Origin: Pseudomonas pseudonitroreducens
GTDB taxonomy: Bacteria; Pseudomonadota; Gammaproteobacteria; Pseudomonadales; Pseudomonadaceae
Reading direction: 5' to 3'
DNA: 64,000 nt
NCBI RefSeq assembly: GCF_021603645.1
Contig: NZ_BQHJ01000006.1
Coordinates: 124,001-188,000 of the forward strand
This document shows, one piece after another, positions 48,278 to 57,877 of this stretch; position 1 is the first letter of the stretch; each line of letters begins with the position of its first letter. The notes beneath the pieces are model-generated. The model was not told the origin of the DNA. It did not search any database and was given only the letters and a program-made list of their open reading frames with translations. The translations under genes and the position numbers were made by a program.

Positions 48278-50629
48278 CTATATGCGGATGTCGCGCTCCC
48301 TCGCGAGGTTCACCAGACTTTCCAGGGCCCGTTCGAACTCGAAGCGTCGCACGCTGGTAGCGATACCTTCGTAGCCCTCATTGAAGACGCTGCGCAGCAG
48401 GCTTGCACGCTCGCCAAGCAACCGTCCGGCGCGCGGATCGTCTGCCGCCAGCAGGTGCGCCAGTCGTCGGCAGACCTGTTCGACCTCGGCAACGTTGCCG
48501 CTCTCCAGCATCGCTGGTGCGGCCGCGGCGGCCGGCAGCATGGGCACCGGCAGCGGTTCGTGGCTGATGTTCTGCAGGCTCAGGCTGACCGAGTCGTCCA
48601 CTCGCCCCAGTGGCAGCCGGCACCAGAACAGGCTGCCGCGGTTGGGCTCGCTCTCCACGCCGACGCTGCCGCCCATCGCCTCCGCCAGCTTCTTGCAGAT
48701 CGCCAGCCCCAGGCCCGAGCCGCCGTAGCGGCGCGTGATGGAGCTGTCCGCCTGCTGGAAGGACTCGAACAGGCGCTCCTGTTGCGGCTCGGAGATACCG
48801 ATACCGGTGTCGCGGAAGGCGAAGTAGAGCTGCAGGCTGTCTTCGTCCTCGTCCTCGAGGCGAACGACCAGCACCACCTCGCCCTGTTCGGTGAACTTCA
48901 GCGCGTTGTTGCCGTAGTTCATCAGAATCTGCCGCAGGCGCAGCGAGTCCCCTACCACCTGGGCGGGCACTCGCGGGTCGATCTCGCAGCGCACCGCCAG
49001 GCCCTTGCTCGCCGCGCGGATGTTGAACAGGTCGAACAGCTCGCCGAGCAGGCGCTCCAGATCGAAGCCGATATGCTCGAACTCCAGCTTGCCGGCCTCG
49101 ACACGGGACAGGTCGAGAATGTCGCTGATCAGCTCCAGCAGGTACTGGCCCGAGCCCTGGATCTTGCCCAGGTAGTCCACCTGTTGCGGGTCCAGGGTGG
49201 TCTCCTGGAGCAGGTGTGCCAGGCCGATGATGATGTTCAGCGGCGTGCGGATCTCATGGCTCATGTTGGCCAGGAAGTCGCTCTTGAGTTGCGCCGCCTC
49301 CTCCGCCAGGTCGCGAGCCTGGGCCAGCGCCAGCTCGGTGGATTTGCGCGCAGTGACGTCGCGACTGACGCCGACCAGCCCGAGCAGCCGGCCGTGGTCA
49401 TCGTGGAAGGCACTGCGCAGGGTATCGAAGAGCACCCGCCGGCCATCGGGATAGACCACCCAGCCCTCGCTGGCATAGGGCTCGCTCTCGTTGAGCGCCT
49501 GGCGGTCGCGTTCCTGCCGGCCGGCACCGGCGGCGCGGCTGAACATCTGCTGGTCGCTGCGCCCGACGATGTCCTCAGGCGGCCGCCCCAGGCAGTCGGC
49601 GAAAGCCTGGTTGACCCCCAGGTAGCGGCCCTGGGTGTCCTTGAACCAGATCGGGTCGGGGATCGAGTTGATCAGCGCCAGCAGCGTACTGCGCTGGCGC
49701 CGCTCCTCCGCCTCGGCGCGGGCGCGCTCGGCCACCTGGATCGACAACCGGCGGTTCCACACCAGCACGAAGGTCAGCAGGGCGAGCACGCCCACTACCC
49801 AGGGCCAGGCGATCTGCAGCAGATGCATCCAGTCGAACACATCCAGCGACGGCAGCCAGCGCGCCTGGATCGCCTCCTGCTCATGCCGGGTGATGTTGCC
49901 CAGCGCGCGGTCCAGCAGCGGCACCAGCGGTTCCAGCGCCTTGCGCGTGGCGAAACGCACCTGGCTGTTGCCCAGACCGCTGTCGCCCCGCACTTCCATA
50001 TTGGAAAGGCCGAGCTGCTCGATCAGGAAGGTGGTGCTGATGAGGTTGCCCACGTAGGCATCGGCGCGCCCGGTGGAGACCGCCTTGAGCGCGCTGGGAG
50101 AATCCTCCACCAGCACGAAGTCGATGCCCGGCACCGCCTTGTTGAGCAGTTCATGGACGGCATAGTCCTGCTCCACCGCGACGCGGCGGCCGGACAAATC
50201 GTCCAGCGTGCGGATGGTGCTGTCGCGCCGGGCGAAGATCAGGCTGCTGGTGGTCACGTAGGGCTGGGTGAAACTCAGGAAACGCTGGCGTTCCTCGGTG
50301 GCGGCCATGGACGGCACCAGGTCCACCTCGCCGGCCTTGACCGCCGCCAGCACCTCCTCCCAGGTGTTGTAGAGCACCGGCTGGACCTTCATGCCCAGGC
50401 GTTCGGAGAGCAATTGCAGGTAGTCGGCGCTGATGCCGTGGAACTGGTCGAACTCGTCGATCACCTCGAACGGCGGCCAGCCGGCGCGGAACAGCCCGAC
50501 CCGAATCGGCTCATGGGCCGAGATGAAGGCTCGCTCCTGCTCGCTCAGCTCCAGGCTCGCGGCACGGGCCTGGGCGCTCAGCGCGAGCAGCAGCAGAAGG
50601 CAGCACAGGCAGAATCGGCGCAAGGGCAT
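48278..50629 (-). CDS. Sensor histidine kinase with periplasmic solute-binding domain
   Basis: The protein has 783 residues. A signal peptide is followed by a SBP_bac_3 domain (about 35-255, starting [19 protein letters not shown]), a membrane segment near 275-292, a PAS domain ([19 protein letters not shown]), HisKA with [10 protein letters not shown], and HATPase_c with NALKF, DTGIGIS and GGSGLGLAI. No receiver domain is attached. A C-terminal 85-residue helical tail is unassigned. I chose the ATG at 50629 because the signal peptide begins there. With the HD-GYP regulator 84 bases downstream it forms a likely two-component pair. Confidence 0.92.
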   Translation of the reverse strand: MPLRRFCLCCLLLLLALSAQARAASLELSEQERAFISAHEPIRVGLFRAGWPPFEVIDEFDQFHGISADYLQLLSERLGMKVQPVLYNTWEEVLAAVKAGEVDLVPSMAATEERQRFLSFTQPYVTTSSLIFARRDSTIRTLDDLSGRRVAVEQDYAVHELLNKAVPGIDFVLVEDSPSALKAVSTGRADAYVGNLISTTFLIEQLGLSNMEVRGDSGLGNSQVRFATRKALEPLVPLLDRALGNITRHEQEAIQARWLPSLDVFDWMHLLQIAWPWVVGVLALLTFVLVWNRRLSIQVAERARAEAEERRQRSTLLALINSIPDPIWFKDTQGRYLGVNQAFADCLGRPPEDIVGRSDQQMFSRAAGAGRQERDRQALNESEPYASEGWVVYPDGRRVLFDTLRSAFHDDHGRLLGLVGVSRDVTARKSTELALAQARDLAEEAAQLKSDFLANMSHEIRTPLNIIIGLAHLLQETTLDPQQVDYLGKIQGSGQYLLELISDILDLSRVEAGKLEFEHIGFDLERLLGELFDLFNIRAASKGLAVRCEIDPRVPAQVVGDSLRLRQILMNYGNNALKFTEQGEVVLVVRLEDEDEDSLQLYFAFRDTGIGISEPQQERLFESFQQADSSITRRYGGSGLGLAICKKLAEAMGGSVGVESEPNRGSLFWCRLPLGRVDDSVSLSLQNISHEPLPVPMLPAAAAAPAMLESGNVAEVEQVCRRLAHLLAADDPRAGRLLGERASLLRSVFNEGYEGIATSVRRFEFERALESLVNLARERDIRI

Positions 50630-50764
50630 GGAGTCTTCTTCAGGGAATACCCAGCAAGCGTAGTCCCTGCCGCCACGCTTCGAGTTTGAAAACGCGATGC
50701 GGATTGCTGCACGCCGTGTCGGGACGGAGAATCTGCCCAACAGCCATTACCCCGGAGAGCTGCC

Positions 50765-51826
50765 ATGACGACCACCCAACTTGACCCCGAGCGCTGCTGG
50801 CAGGCGGTCTGTGAGCGCGATGCGCGCTACGAGGGGCGTTTCGTCTTCAGCGTGCGCTCCACCGGTGTCTATTGCCGGCCGAACTGCCCGGCGCGCCGGC
50901 CGTCGCGGGAAAACGTGGCCTTCCACGCCGCCCCCGAAGCGGCCGAAGCGGCCGGCTTCCGCCCGTGCAAACGCTGCTCGCCGCGCGGTCCGAGCCCTCG
51001 TGAACAGCTGGATGCGCTGGTTGCCGCGGCCTGCGAGCTGCTCGACCAGGCCGAGAAGCCGCTGACCCTGGATGAGCTCGCCGGGCGCATCGGCTTGTCC
51101 GCCTCGCACCTGGCCCGCGCCTTCAAGGCGCGCACCGGCCTCACGCCGCGCGCCTGGGCGGAATCCCGCCGCGAACAGCGACTGGCCGCCGTCTTGCCGC
51201 AAGCGCGCTCGGTGCTCGATGCCGCACTGGAAGCCGGCTACTCCGGAACCCGCGCCCTGTATGAAGGCAGTACCTCGCTGAGCCCCGCGCAGCGACGGCA
51301 GAAAGGCGCCGGCGAGCGCCTGCGCTATGCCATCGCGCCCTGCCCGCTCGGACTGGTGTTGCTGGCCGCCACCGACAAGGGCGTCTGCGCCCTGCTCTTC
51401 GCCGACGACGCCAGCGAGCTGGAACGCCAGTTGGCCGAACGCTTCGCCGCCGCCGAGCGCACCCGCGACGACGCCGGGCTGGGCGACTGGCTGCGTGCCG
51501 TGATCACCCAGCTGGAAGAACCCGAGCAAGCGGCACACCTGCCGCTGGACCTGCACGGCAGCGCCTTCCAGCTACGCGTCTGGCGCGCCCTCACGCGCAT
51601 TCCCAGCGGCGCGACACTGCGCTACGGCGAGTTGGCCGAGCAACTGGGCAGCCATCCGCGCGCCATCGCACGCGCCTGCGCCAGCAACACTGTCGGTCTG
51701 CTGGTGCCCTGCCACCGCGTGGTCGGCGCCGGCGGCGAAGGCGGCTATCGCTGGGGCCTGCCGCGCAAGCGTGAATTGCTGCGGCGCGAGGAGCATGCCG
51801 CTGGTCAGGCCGCCGAGGCGGATTGA
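50765..51826 (+). CDS. ada: Ada, methyl-responsive regulator and O6-methylguanine-DNA methyltransferase
   Basis: The protein has 353 residues. The N-terminal zinc domain has Cys37, Cys41, Cys68 and Cys71 (the first is the methyl acceptor in GVYCRPNCPARRP). An AraC-type DNA-binding domain (LDELAGRIGLSASHLARAFKARTG) and the C-terminal methyltransferase with Cys316 in VPCHRVV follow. All three parts are intact, so it should repair methylated DNA and activate the adaptive response. The gene is divergent from the sensor kinase. Confidence 0.96.
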   Translation: MTTTQLDPERCWQAVCERDARYEGRFVFSVRSTGVYCRPNCPARRPSRENVAFHAAPEAAEAAGFRPCKRCSPRGPSPREQLDALVAAACELLDQAEKPLTLDELAGRIGLSASHLARAFKARTGLTPRAWAESRREQRLAAVLPQARSVLDAALEAGYSGTRALYEGSTSLSPAQRRQKGAGERLRYAIAPCPLGLVLLAATDKGVCALLFADDASELERQLAERFAAAERTRDDAGLGDWLRAVITQLEEPEQAAHLPLDLHGSAFQLRVWRALTRIPSGATLRYGELAEQLGSHPRAIARACASNTVGLLVPCHRVVGAGGEGGYRWGLPRKRELLRREEHAAGQAAEAD

Positions 51827-51898
51827 CCTCGGTCACGCACGGGGCGCGGGAGCGTCGTGCTAAGGTTCCGGCCTCTCCCCGCCCCTCCTCGGAACCGC

Positions 51899-52513
51899 AT
51901 GGATTTCTGGCCCCTGATCACCCGCCTCGGCGACAGCTCCCTGCTGGCGCCAGCCGCCGTGCTGGTCTTCTGCTGGCTGCTGTATCGCCGCGAGACCGCG
52001 AAGGCCGGGCTGTGGCTGCTGCTGTTCGGATTCTCGACCGTGCTGGTGGTGGGTTCGAAGTTGGCGTTCATGGGCTGGGGAGTCGGTATTCCGAACCTCA
52101 ACTTCACCGGCATCTCCGGCCACAGCATGCTGGCTGGCGCCGTGCTGCCGACACTGGCCGCGCAGCTCTTCGCCAGTCGGCGCAGCGGCCTGGCCGCTGC
52201 CGCGCTGGCAGCGATGATCGCCGTGCTGGTCGGTCTGTCGCGACTGGCGATCAACGTGCACTCGCCCGCCGAGGTCTACGCCGGACTGGCGCTGGGCCTG
52301 GGCACCAGCGCAGCCTTCCTCGCCGCCAGTCGCGCGCATCTGCCGGGTTTCCATCCTGCCGCCCTGATGCTGGTCGTCGTGCTCGCTCTCGGGCAGACGG
52401 TCACTGGCGTACGGGCCCCGACGCACCAGCTACTGGAACGCATCGCCGCGCACCTGGCCGGTCGCGACCAGCCCTATCAGCGTGGCCAGTGGGCCGCCCA
52501 GCCGGACGTTTGA
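51899..52513 (+). CDS. PAP2-family membrane phosphatase
   Basis: The protein has 204 residues and about five membrane segments. PAP2 motif 2 (SGHSM) and motif 3 (SRLAINVHSPAEV) carry the catalytic His residues. The motif 1 region is poorly conserved. Likely substrates are lipid phosphates such as undecaprenyl pyrophosphate or phosphatidic acid. I chose the ATG at 51899, preceded by GGAA; a 14-codon extension upstream lacks a ribosome site. Confidence 0.88.
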   Translation: MDFWPLITRLGDSSLLAPAAVLVFCWLLYRRETAKAGLWLLLFGFSTVLVVGSKLAFMGWGVGIPNLNFTGISGHSMLAGAVLPTLAAQLFASRRSGLAAAALAAMIAVLVGLSRLAINVHSPAEVYAGLALGLGTSAAFLAASRAHLPGFHPAALMLVVVLALGQTVTGVRAPTHQLLERIAAHLAGRDQPYQRGQWAAQPDV

Positions 52514-52647
52514 GCCGGCGCCACGTTCGGATTTCCGAACGACAATTGCGCAAATATCCGGCTGGCCGAACACCGCGCGCACCAGCCAACCCCGACAAGA
52601 ATTAATTAGTCGTTTAAATTCAACAAGTTAAATAAATAAACGAGCTT

Positions 52648-52663
52648 TGGCACGGAGCCTGCT
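52648..52663 (+). promoter_or_regulatory. Sigma-54 promoter of the aat operon
   Basis: TGGCACG (52648-52654), four bases, then CTGCT (52659-52663). The -24 GG and -12 GC are ten bases apart. The match to consensus has one change. It lies about 90 bases upstream of aatJ, and the sigma-54 activator AauR is encoded at the end of the same locus. Confidence 0.85.
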
Positions 52664-52751
52664 GTGCTCTACCTCGAACATGCGACCGGCCTGGAGTGAG
52701 CCTCGTCGGCGCAGGACTGAATAACAAACACAACCAGTCGAGGTAGTCTCC

Positions 52752-53660
52752 ATGCGTTTCGCACCCCGTGCGTTGGGTGTCGCCATTGTCGCGGCCCTGC
52801 TCGCCACTCCCGTCGTCGCCGAAGAACTGACCGGTACCCTGAAGAAGATCAAGGACTCCGGCACCATCGTCCTCGGCCACCGTGACGCCTCCATCCCCTT
52901 CTCCTACCTCGGCAGCGATCCGCGCCAGCCGGAAGGTTATTCCCACGACCTGCAGATCAAGGTCGTCGAAGCCCTGAAGAAAGAGCTGAACGCTCCCGAC
53001 CTGAAGGTCCGCTACAACCTGGTGACCTCGCAGACCCGTATCCCACTGGTGCAGAACGGCACCGTGGACATCGAGTGCGGCTCCACCACCAACAACCTCG
53101 AGCGCCAGAAGCAGGTCGACTTCTCCGTCGGCATCTTCGAGGTCGGTACCCGCCTGCTGACCAAGACCAGCTCGGGCATCAACGACTTCCCGGACCTCAA
53201 GGGCAAGAACGTGGTGACCACCGCCGGCACCACCTCCGAGCGCCTGCTCAAGCAGATGAACGCCGACCAGAAGATGGGCATGAACATCATCTCGGCCAAG
53301 GACCATGGCGAGTCCTTCCTGATGCTCGAGTCCGGCCGTGCCGTGGCCTTCATGATGGATGACGCGCTGCTCTACGGCGAAATGGCCAAGGCCAAGAAGC
53401 CGGACGACTGGCACGTGGTCGGCAAGCCGCAGTCCTACGAGATCTACGCGTGCATGGTGCGCAAGGGCGACGCGCCGTTCAAGAAGGTGGTCGACAAGGC
53501 CATCTCCGACACCTTCGCCTCGGGCGAGGTGAACAAGATCTACGACAAGTGGTTCATGCAGCCCATCCCGCCGAAGAACCTGAACCTCAACTTCCCGATG
53601 AGTGATGAGCTCAAGAAGCTGATCGCCAATCCGACCGACAAGTCTGCCGAGCAGATGTAA
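52752..53660 (+). CDS. aatJ: Glutamate/aspartate ABC transporter, substrate-binding protein
   Basis: The protein has 302 residues. A signal peptide ends at PVVAEE. The mature protein is an SBP_bac_3 domain (LKKIKDSGTIVLGHRDASIPFSYLG, NGTVDIECGSTTNNLERQKQVDFSVGIF) of the GltI/AatJ type, which binds acidic amino acids in the periplasm. Codon use is strongly biased, as expected for an abundant binding protein. It is the first gene after the sigma-54 promoter. Confidence 0.95.
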   Translation: MRFAPRALGVAIVAALLATPVVAEELTGTLKKIKDSGTIVLGHRDASIPFSYLGSDPRQPEGYSHDLQIKVVEALKKELNAPDLKVRYNLVTSQTRIPLVQNGTVDIECGSTTNNLERQKQVDFSVGIFEVGTRLLTKTSSGINDFPDLKGKNVVTTAGTTSERLLKQMNADQKMGMNIISAKDHGESFLMLESGRAVAFMMDDALLYGEMAKAKKPDDWHVVGKPQSYEIYACMVRKGDAPFKKVVDKAISDTFASGEVNKIYDKWFMQPIPPKNLNLNFPMSDELKKLIANPTDKSAEQM

Positions 53661-53705
53661 CGGTCGCGCGTAGCTGCGCCCACAAGGCGTAGCCACGCGG
53701 GGGAT

Positions 53706-53730
53706 CGGGAGCGCACGCCATGCGCTCCCG
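53706..53730 (+). other. Intra-operon hairpin between aatJ and aatQ
   Basis: CGGGAGCGCA pairs perfectly with TGCGCTCCCG around a five-base loop and has no T run. Such hairpins after binding-protein genes usually protect the upstream mRNA and raise binding protein over permease. Confidence 0.7.
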
Positions 53731-53854
53731 GCCCGCTACTCCTGATGACGATGCCGGAACACCCGCTACCCGCGGGTGGCGGGCGACCTTGTGCCCGCAT
53801 CCGGCCCCGTACCGAACAAAGCCACCGTGCAACGCAATCGAGGGGAAACCCGTC

Positions 53855-54601
53855 ATGGATTACAACTGGGACTGGGGCGTGTTCTTCAAGTCCACCGGGA
53901 TCGGCGACGAACGCTACCTGGACTGGTACATCACCGGCCTGGGCTGGACCATCGCCGTCTCGCTCGCGGCCTGGGTCATCGCCCTGGCGCTCGGCTCGCT
54001 GCTAGGCGTGATGCGCACCCTGCCCAACCGCTGGCTGTCGGGCATCGCCACGGCCTACGTGGAGCTGTTCCGCAACGTGCCGCTGCTGGTGCAGCTGTTC
54101 CTCTGGTACTTCTTCGTGCCGGACTACCTGCCACAGCCGATCCAGGACTGGTTCAAACTGGGCATCGCCCCGGAAACCTCGGCCTTCATCAGCGTCGTCG
54201 TGTGCCTGGGCCTGTTCACCGCCGCGCGGGTCTGCGAGCAGGTGCGCACCGGCATCCAGGCGCTGCCCAAGGGCCAGCTCGCCGCCGCCAGCGCCGTGGG
54301 CTTCCGCCTGCCCTCGATCTACCGCCACGTGCTGCTGCCGCAGGCCTTCCGGATCATCATTCCGCCGCTGACCTCGGAGTTCCTCAACGTCTTCAAGAAC
54401 TCCTCGGTGGCCTCGCTGATCGGCCTGATGGAGCTGCTGGCGCAGACCAAGCAGACCGCCGAATTCAGCGCCAACCTGTTCGAGGCCTTCACCCTCGCCA
54501 CCGCGATCTACTTCACCCTGAACATGAGCCTGATGCTGATCATGCGCATGGTCGAGAAGAAAGTCGCCGTGCCGGGCCTGATCTCCGTGGGAGGTAAATG
54601 A
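53855..54601 (+). CDS. aatQ: Glutamate/aspartate ABC transporter, permease 1
   Basis: The protein has 248 residues with about five membrane segments of the HisM/GltJ type. The EAA-loop region (QALPKGQLAAASAVGFRLPSIYRHVLLPQAFRIIIPPL) contacts the ATPase. I chose the ATG at 53855, which follows AGGGGA; the frame extends 45 codons upstream without family sequence. Its stop overlaps aatM. Confidence 0.94.
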   Translation: MDYNWDWGVFFKSTGIGDERYLDWYITGLGWTIAVSLAAWVIALALGSLLGVMRTLPNRWLSGIATAYVELFRNVPLLVQLFLWYFFVPDYLPQPIQDWFKLGIAPETSAFISVVVCLGLFTAARVCEQVRTGIQALPKGQLAAASAVGFRLPSIYRHVLLPQAFRIIIPPLTSEFLNVFKNSSVASLIGLMELLAQTKQTAEFSANLFEAFTLATAIYFTLNMSLMLIMRMVEKKVAVPGLISVGGK

Positions 54602-55266
54602 TGGACTTCAGCCAGATCGTCCCCGCCCTCCCCGGCCTCTGGGAAGGTATGCTCACCACCCTGCAGCTGATGATCCTCGGCGTGCTCGGCGGCGTGGTGC
54701 TGGGCACCATCCTCGCGCTGATGCGCCTGTCCAACAGCAAGCTGCTGTCGAACATCGCCGGCTTCTACGTGAACTACTTCCGCTCGATCCCGCTGCTGCT
54801 GGTGATCACCTGGTTCTACTTCGCGGTGCCGTTCATCCTGCGCTGGATCACCGGCCAGGACACTCCCGTGGGCGCGTTCACCTCGTGCCTGGTGGCCTTC
54901 ATGATGTTCGAGGCGGCGTACTACTGCGAGATCGTCCGCGCCGGCATCCAGGCCATCCCGAAGGGCCAGATCGGCGCGTCCTACGCGCTGGGCATGACCT
55001 ACGGCCAGTCCATGCGCCTGATCATCCTGCCCCAGGCGTTCCGCAAGATGACCCCGCTGCTGCTGCAGCAGAGCATCATCCTGTTCCAGGACACCTCGCT
55101 GGTGTACTCGGTCGGCCTGATGGACTTCCTCAATGCCGCCCGCTCGCGTGGCGACATCATCGGCCAGCCCCATGAATTCCTGATCTTCGCCGGTCTCGTC
55201 TACTTCGTCATCAGCTTCGCCGCGTCACTCGGCGTGAAGCGCCTGCAGAAAAGGTTAACCGTATGA
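54598..55266 (+). CDS. aatM: Glutamate/aspartate ABC transporter, permease 2
   Basis: The protein has 222 residues, GltK type, with the EAA loop [34 protein letters not shown]. It starts with ATG at 54598 (or 54601) overlapping the aatQ stop, behind GGGAGG, and ends overlapping aatP as ATGA. It pairs with aatQ to form the membrane channel. Confidence 0.94.
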   Translation: MMDFSQIVPALPGLWEGMLTTLQLMILGVLGGVVLGTILALMRLSNSKLLSNIAGFYVNYFRSIPLLLVITWFYFAVPFILRWITGQDTPVGAFTSCLVAFMMFEAAYYCEIVRAGIQAIPKGQIGASYALGMTYGQSMRLIILPQAFRKMTPLLLQQSIILFQDTSLVYSVGLMDFLNAARSRGDIIGQPHEFLIFAGLVYFVISFAASLGVKRLQKRLTV

Positions 55267-55997
55267 TCTCCATCGATAACGTCAGCAAGTGGTACGGCGA
55301 CTTCCAGGTTCTCACCGACTGCAACACCAAGGTCGCCAAGGGTGAAGTGGTGGTGGTCTGCGGGCCGTCCGGTTCGGGCAAGTCGACCCTGATCAAGTGC
55401 GTCAATGCGCTGGAGCCCTTCCAGAAGGGCGATATCACCGTCGACGGCACCTCCATCGCCAACCCCAAGACCGACCTGCCCAAGCTGCGTTCGCGGGTCG
55501 GCATGGTGTTCCAGCACTTCGAACTGTTCCCGCACCTGACCATCACCGAAAACCTCACCATCGCCCAGCGCAAGGTGCTGGGGCGGAGCAAGGAAGAGGC
55601 GATGGAAAAGGGCATGAAGCTGCTCGACCGCGTCGGTCTGCAGGCTCACGCCCACAAGCACCCCGGCCAGCTTTCCGGCGGCCAGCAGCAGCGCGTGGCG
55701 ATTGCCCGCGCACTGGCCATGGACCCGATCGTCATGCTGTTCGACGAACCGACCTCGGCACTCGACCCGGAGATGGTCAACGAGGTGCTCGACGTGATGG
55801 TCCAGCTCGCCCAGGAAGGCATGACCATGATGTGCGTGACCCACGAGATGGGCTTCGCCCGCAAGGTCGCCGACCGGGTGATCTTCATGGACCGCGGGCA
55901 GATCGTCGAGGACTGCCCGAAGGAGGAATTCTTCGGTGACCTGCAGAACCGCGCCGAGCGCACCCAGCAGTTCCTCGCCAAGATCCTGCCGCACTGA
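55263..55997 (+). CDS. aatP: Glutamate/aspartate ABC transporter, ATPase
   Basis: The protein has 244 residues. Walker [10 protein letters not shown], the signature [16 protein letters not shown], Walker [14 protein letters not shown] and the switch His in CVTHEMGF are present. GltL type. It energises uptake through AatQM. Confidence 0.95.
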   Translation: MISIDNVSKWYGDFQVLTDCNTKVAKGEVVVVCGPSGSGKSTLIKCVNALEPFQKGDITVDGTSIANPKTDLPKLRSRVGMVFQHFELFPHLTITENLTIAQRKVLGRSKEEAMEKGMKLLDRVGLQAHAHKHPGQLSGGQQQRVAIARALAMDPIVMLFDEPTSALDPEMVNEVLDVMVQLAQEGMTMMCVTHEMGFARKVADRVIFMDRGQIVEDCPKEEFFGDLQNRAERTQQFLAKILPH

Positions 55998-56080
55998 TCC
56001 CGCTGTTGTTCTACCTGAGTGCCCCGGCTCGCCGGGGCACTCAACCTCACCGCAAGCACAAGAATAAATAAGGAAGTCCC

Positions 56081-57754
56081 ATGCGCGTGTTCCATTTCAG
56101 CAAACTGCCCCTGGGCGTCGCGATCCTCGCGGCGAGTTCGTCGGTATTCGCCGTCACCCTCGACGGAGGTGCGGTTGCCGCACCGGACCAGTACGGCGCG
56201 AAAGTCGCCGCCGAGGTCCTCAAGAAAGGCGGTAACGCCGTCGACGCCGCGGTCGCCACCGCCTTCACCCTCGCGGTCACCTACCCCGAGGCCGGCAACA
56301 TCGGCGGCGGCGGTTTCATGACCCTGTACGTCGACGGCAAGCCGTATTTCCTCGACTACCGCGAGATCGCGCCCAAGGCCGCGACCAAGACCATGTACCT
56401 GAACGAGAAGGGCGAGGTGATCGAGAACCTCAGCCTGGTCGGCGCCAAGGCCGCCGGCGTGCCGGGTACCGTGATGGGCCTGTGGGAAGCGCACCAGCGC
56501 TTCGGCAAGCTGAAGTGGAGCGAGCTGCTGACCCCGGCCATCGGCTACGCGCAGAGCGGCTTCAAGGTTGCCGACCAGCAGTACCAGTACCGCCAGGACG
56601 CCATCGCGCTGTTCAACGGCAAGACCAACTTCGGCGACTACTTCGGCACCATGAAGCCGGGTGAAGTGTTCAAGCAGCCGGAACTGGCCAAGACCCTGGA
56701 GCGCATCGCAGGCAACGGCCCAGATGACTTCTACAAGGGCGAGACCGCCAAGCTGCTCATCGCACAGATGAAGCAGGATGGCGGCCTGATCACTGCCGAC
56801 GACCTGGTCGACTACAAGGCCAAGTGGCGCGAGCCGATGCGCATCGACTGGCAGGGCAACACCCTCTACACCGCGCCGCTGCCCAGCTCCGGCGGTATCG
56901 CCCTGGCCCAGCTGATCGGCATCAAGGAACAGCGCGCCGCCGACTTCAAAGGCGTGGAGCTGAACTCCGCGAAGTACATCCACCTGCTCTCGGAGATCGA
57001 GAAGCGCGTGTTCGCCGACCGTGCCGACTACCTGGGCGACCCGCAGTTCTCCAAGGTGCCGGTGGCCCAGCTGACCGACCCGAAATACATCGCCAAGCGC
57101 GCCACGGAAGTGAACCCGGACGCCATCTCGGCCACCGAAAAAGTCCGCCCGGGCCTCGAGCCGCACCAGACCACGCACTTCTCCATCGTCGACAAGGACG
57201 GCAATGCCGTCAGCAACACCTACACCCTCAACTGGGACTTCGGCAGCGGCGTGGTGGTCAAGGGCGCCGGCTTCCTGCTCAACGACGAGATGGATGACTT
57301 CAGCTCCAAGCCGGGCGTGGCCAATGCCTTCGGCGTCGTGGGCAGCGATGCCAACGCCATCGAGCCGGGCAAGCGCATGCTCTCCTCGATGAGCCCGAGC
57401 ATCGTCACCCGCGACGGTCACGTCAGCCTGGTGCTCGGCACCCCGGGTGGCTCGCGGATCTTCACCTCGATCTTCCAGGTGCTGAACAACGTCTACGACT
57501 TCCACCTGCCGCTGGAGAAGGCCGTGGCCGCGCAGCGTGTGCATCACCAACTGCTGCCGAAAGACACCATCTATTACGACGCGTACGCACCGCTCACCGG
57601 CAAGGTCGCCGACGAGCTCAAGGCCATGGGCTACACCCTGGAAGACCAGGGCTGGAACATGGGTGACATCCAGGCCATCCGTGTGAACGGCAAGGCCCTG
57701 GAAACCGCCTCCGATCCGCGCGGCCGCGGCGTCGGTCTGGTGGTTACTCCGTAA
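56081..57754 (+). CDS. ggt: Periplasmic gamma-glutamyltranspeptidase
   Basis: The protein has 557 residues. A signal peptide ends near VFAVTLD. The precursor cleaves itself at the Gln-Thr bond before the catalytic Thr364 in QTTHFSIVDKDGNAV. PEAGNIGGGGFMTLYV and the late SSMSPSIV and GTPGGSRI motifs are standard. It hydrolyses glutathione, gamma-glutamyl compounds and glutamine to glutamate, which the adjacent transporter can import. AGGAAG precedes the ATG. Confidence 0.96.
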   Translation: MRVFHFSKLPLGVAILAASSSVFAVTLDGGAVAAPDQYGAKVAAEVLKKGGNAVDAAVATAFTLAVTYPEAGNIGGGGFMTLYVDGKPYFLDYREIAPKAATKTMYLNEKGEVIENLSLVGAKAAGVPGTVMGLWEAHQRFGKLKWSELLTPAIGYAQSGFKVADQQYQYRQDAIALFNGKTNFGDYFGTMKPGEVFKQPELAKTLERIAGNGPDDFYKGETAKLLIAQMKQDGGLITADDLVDYKAKWREPMRIDWQGNTLYTAPLPSSGGIALAQLIGIKEQRAADFKGVELNSAKYIHLLSEIEKRVFADRADYLGDPQFSKVPVAQLTDPKYIAKRATEVNPDAISATEKVRPGLEPHQTTHFSIVDKDGNAVSNTYTLNWDFGSGVVVKGAGFLLNDEMDDFSSKPGVANAFGVVGSDANAIEPGKRMLSSMSPSIVTRDGHVSLVLGTPGGSRIFTSIFQVLNNVYDFHLPLEKAVAAQRVHHQLLPKDTIYYDAYAPLTGKVADELKAMGYTLEDQGWNMGDIQAIRVNGKALETASDPRGRGVGLVVTP

Positions 57755-57877
57755 TCCGCGCGAGCGCGCACCGTGTGGTACCCGAGCCAGTCCATCGCCG
57801 CCCCCCGGCGTTGGGCTGGCTCGGCCCCGACGACTGTGCTGCAATGCGCTTCCAGCCCATTGCCGCCGCCGCTCACC

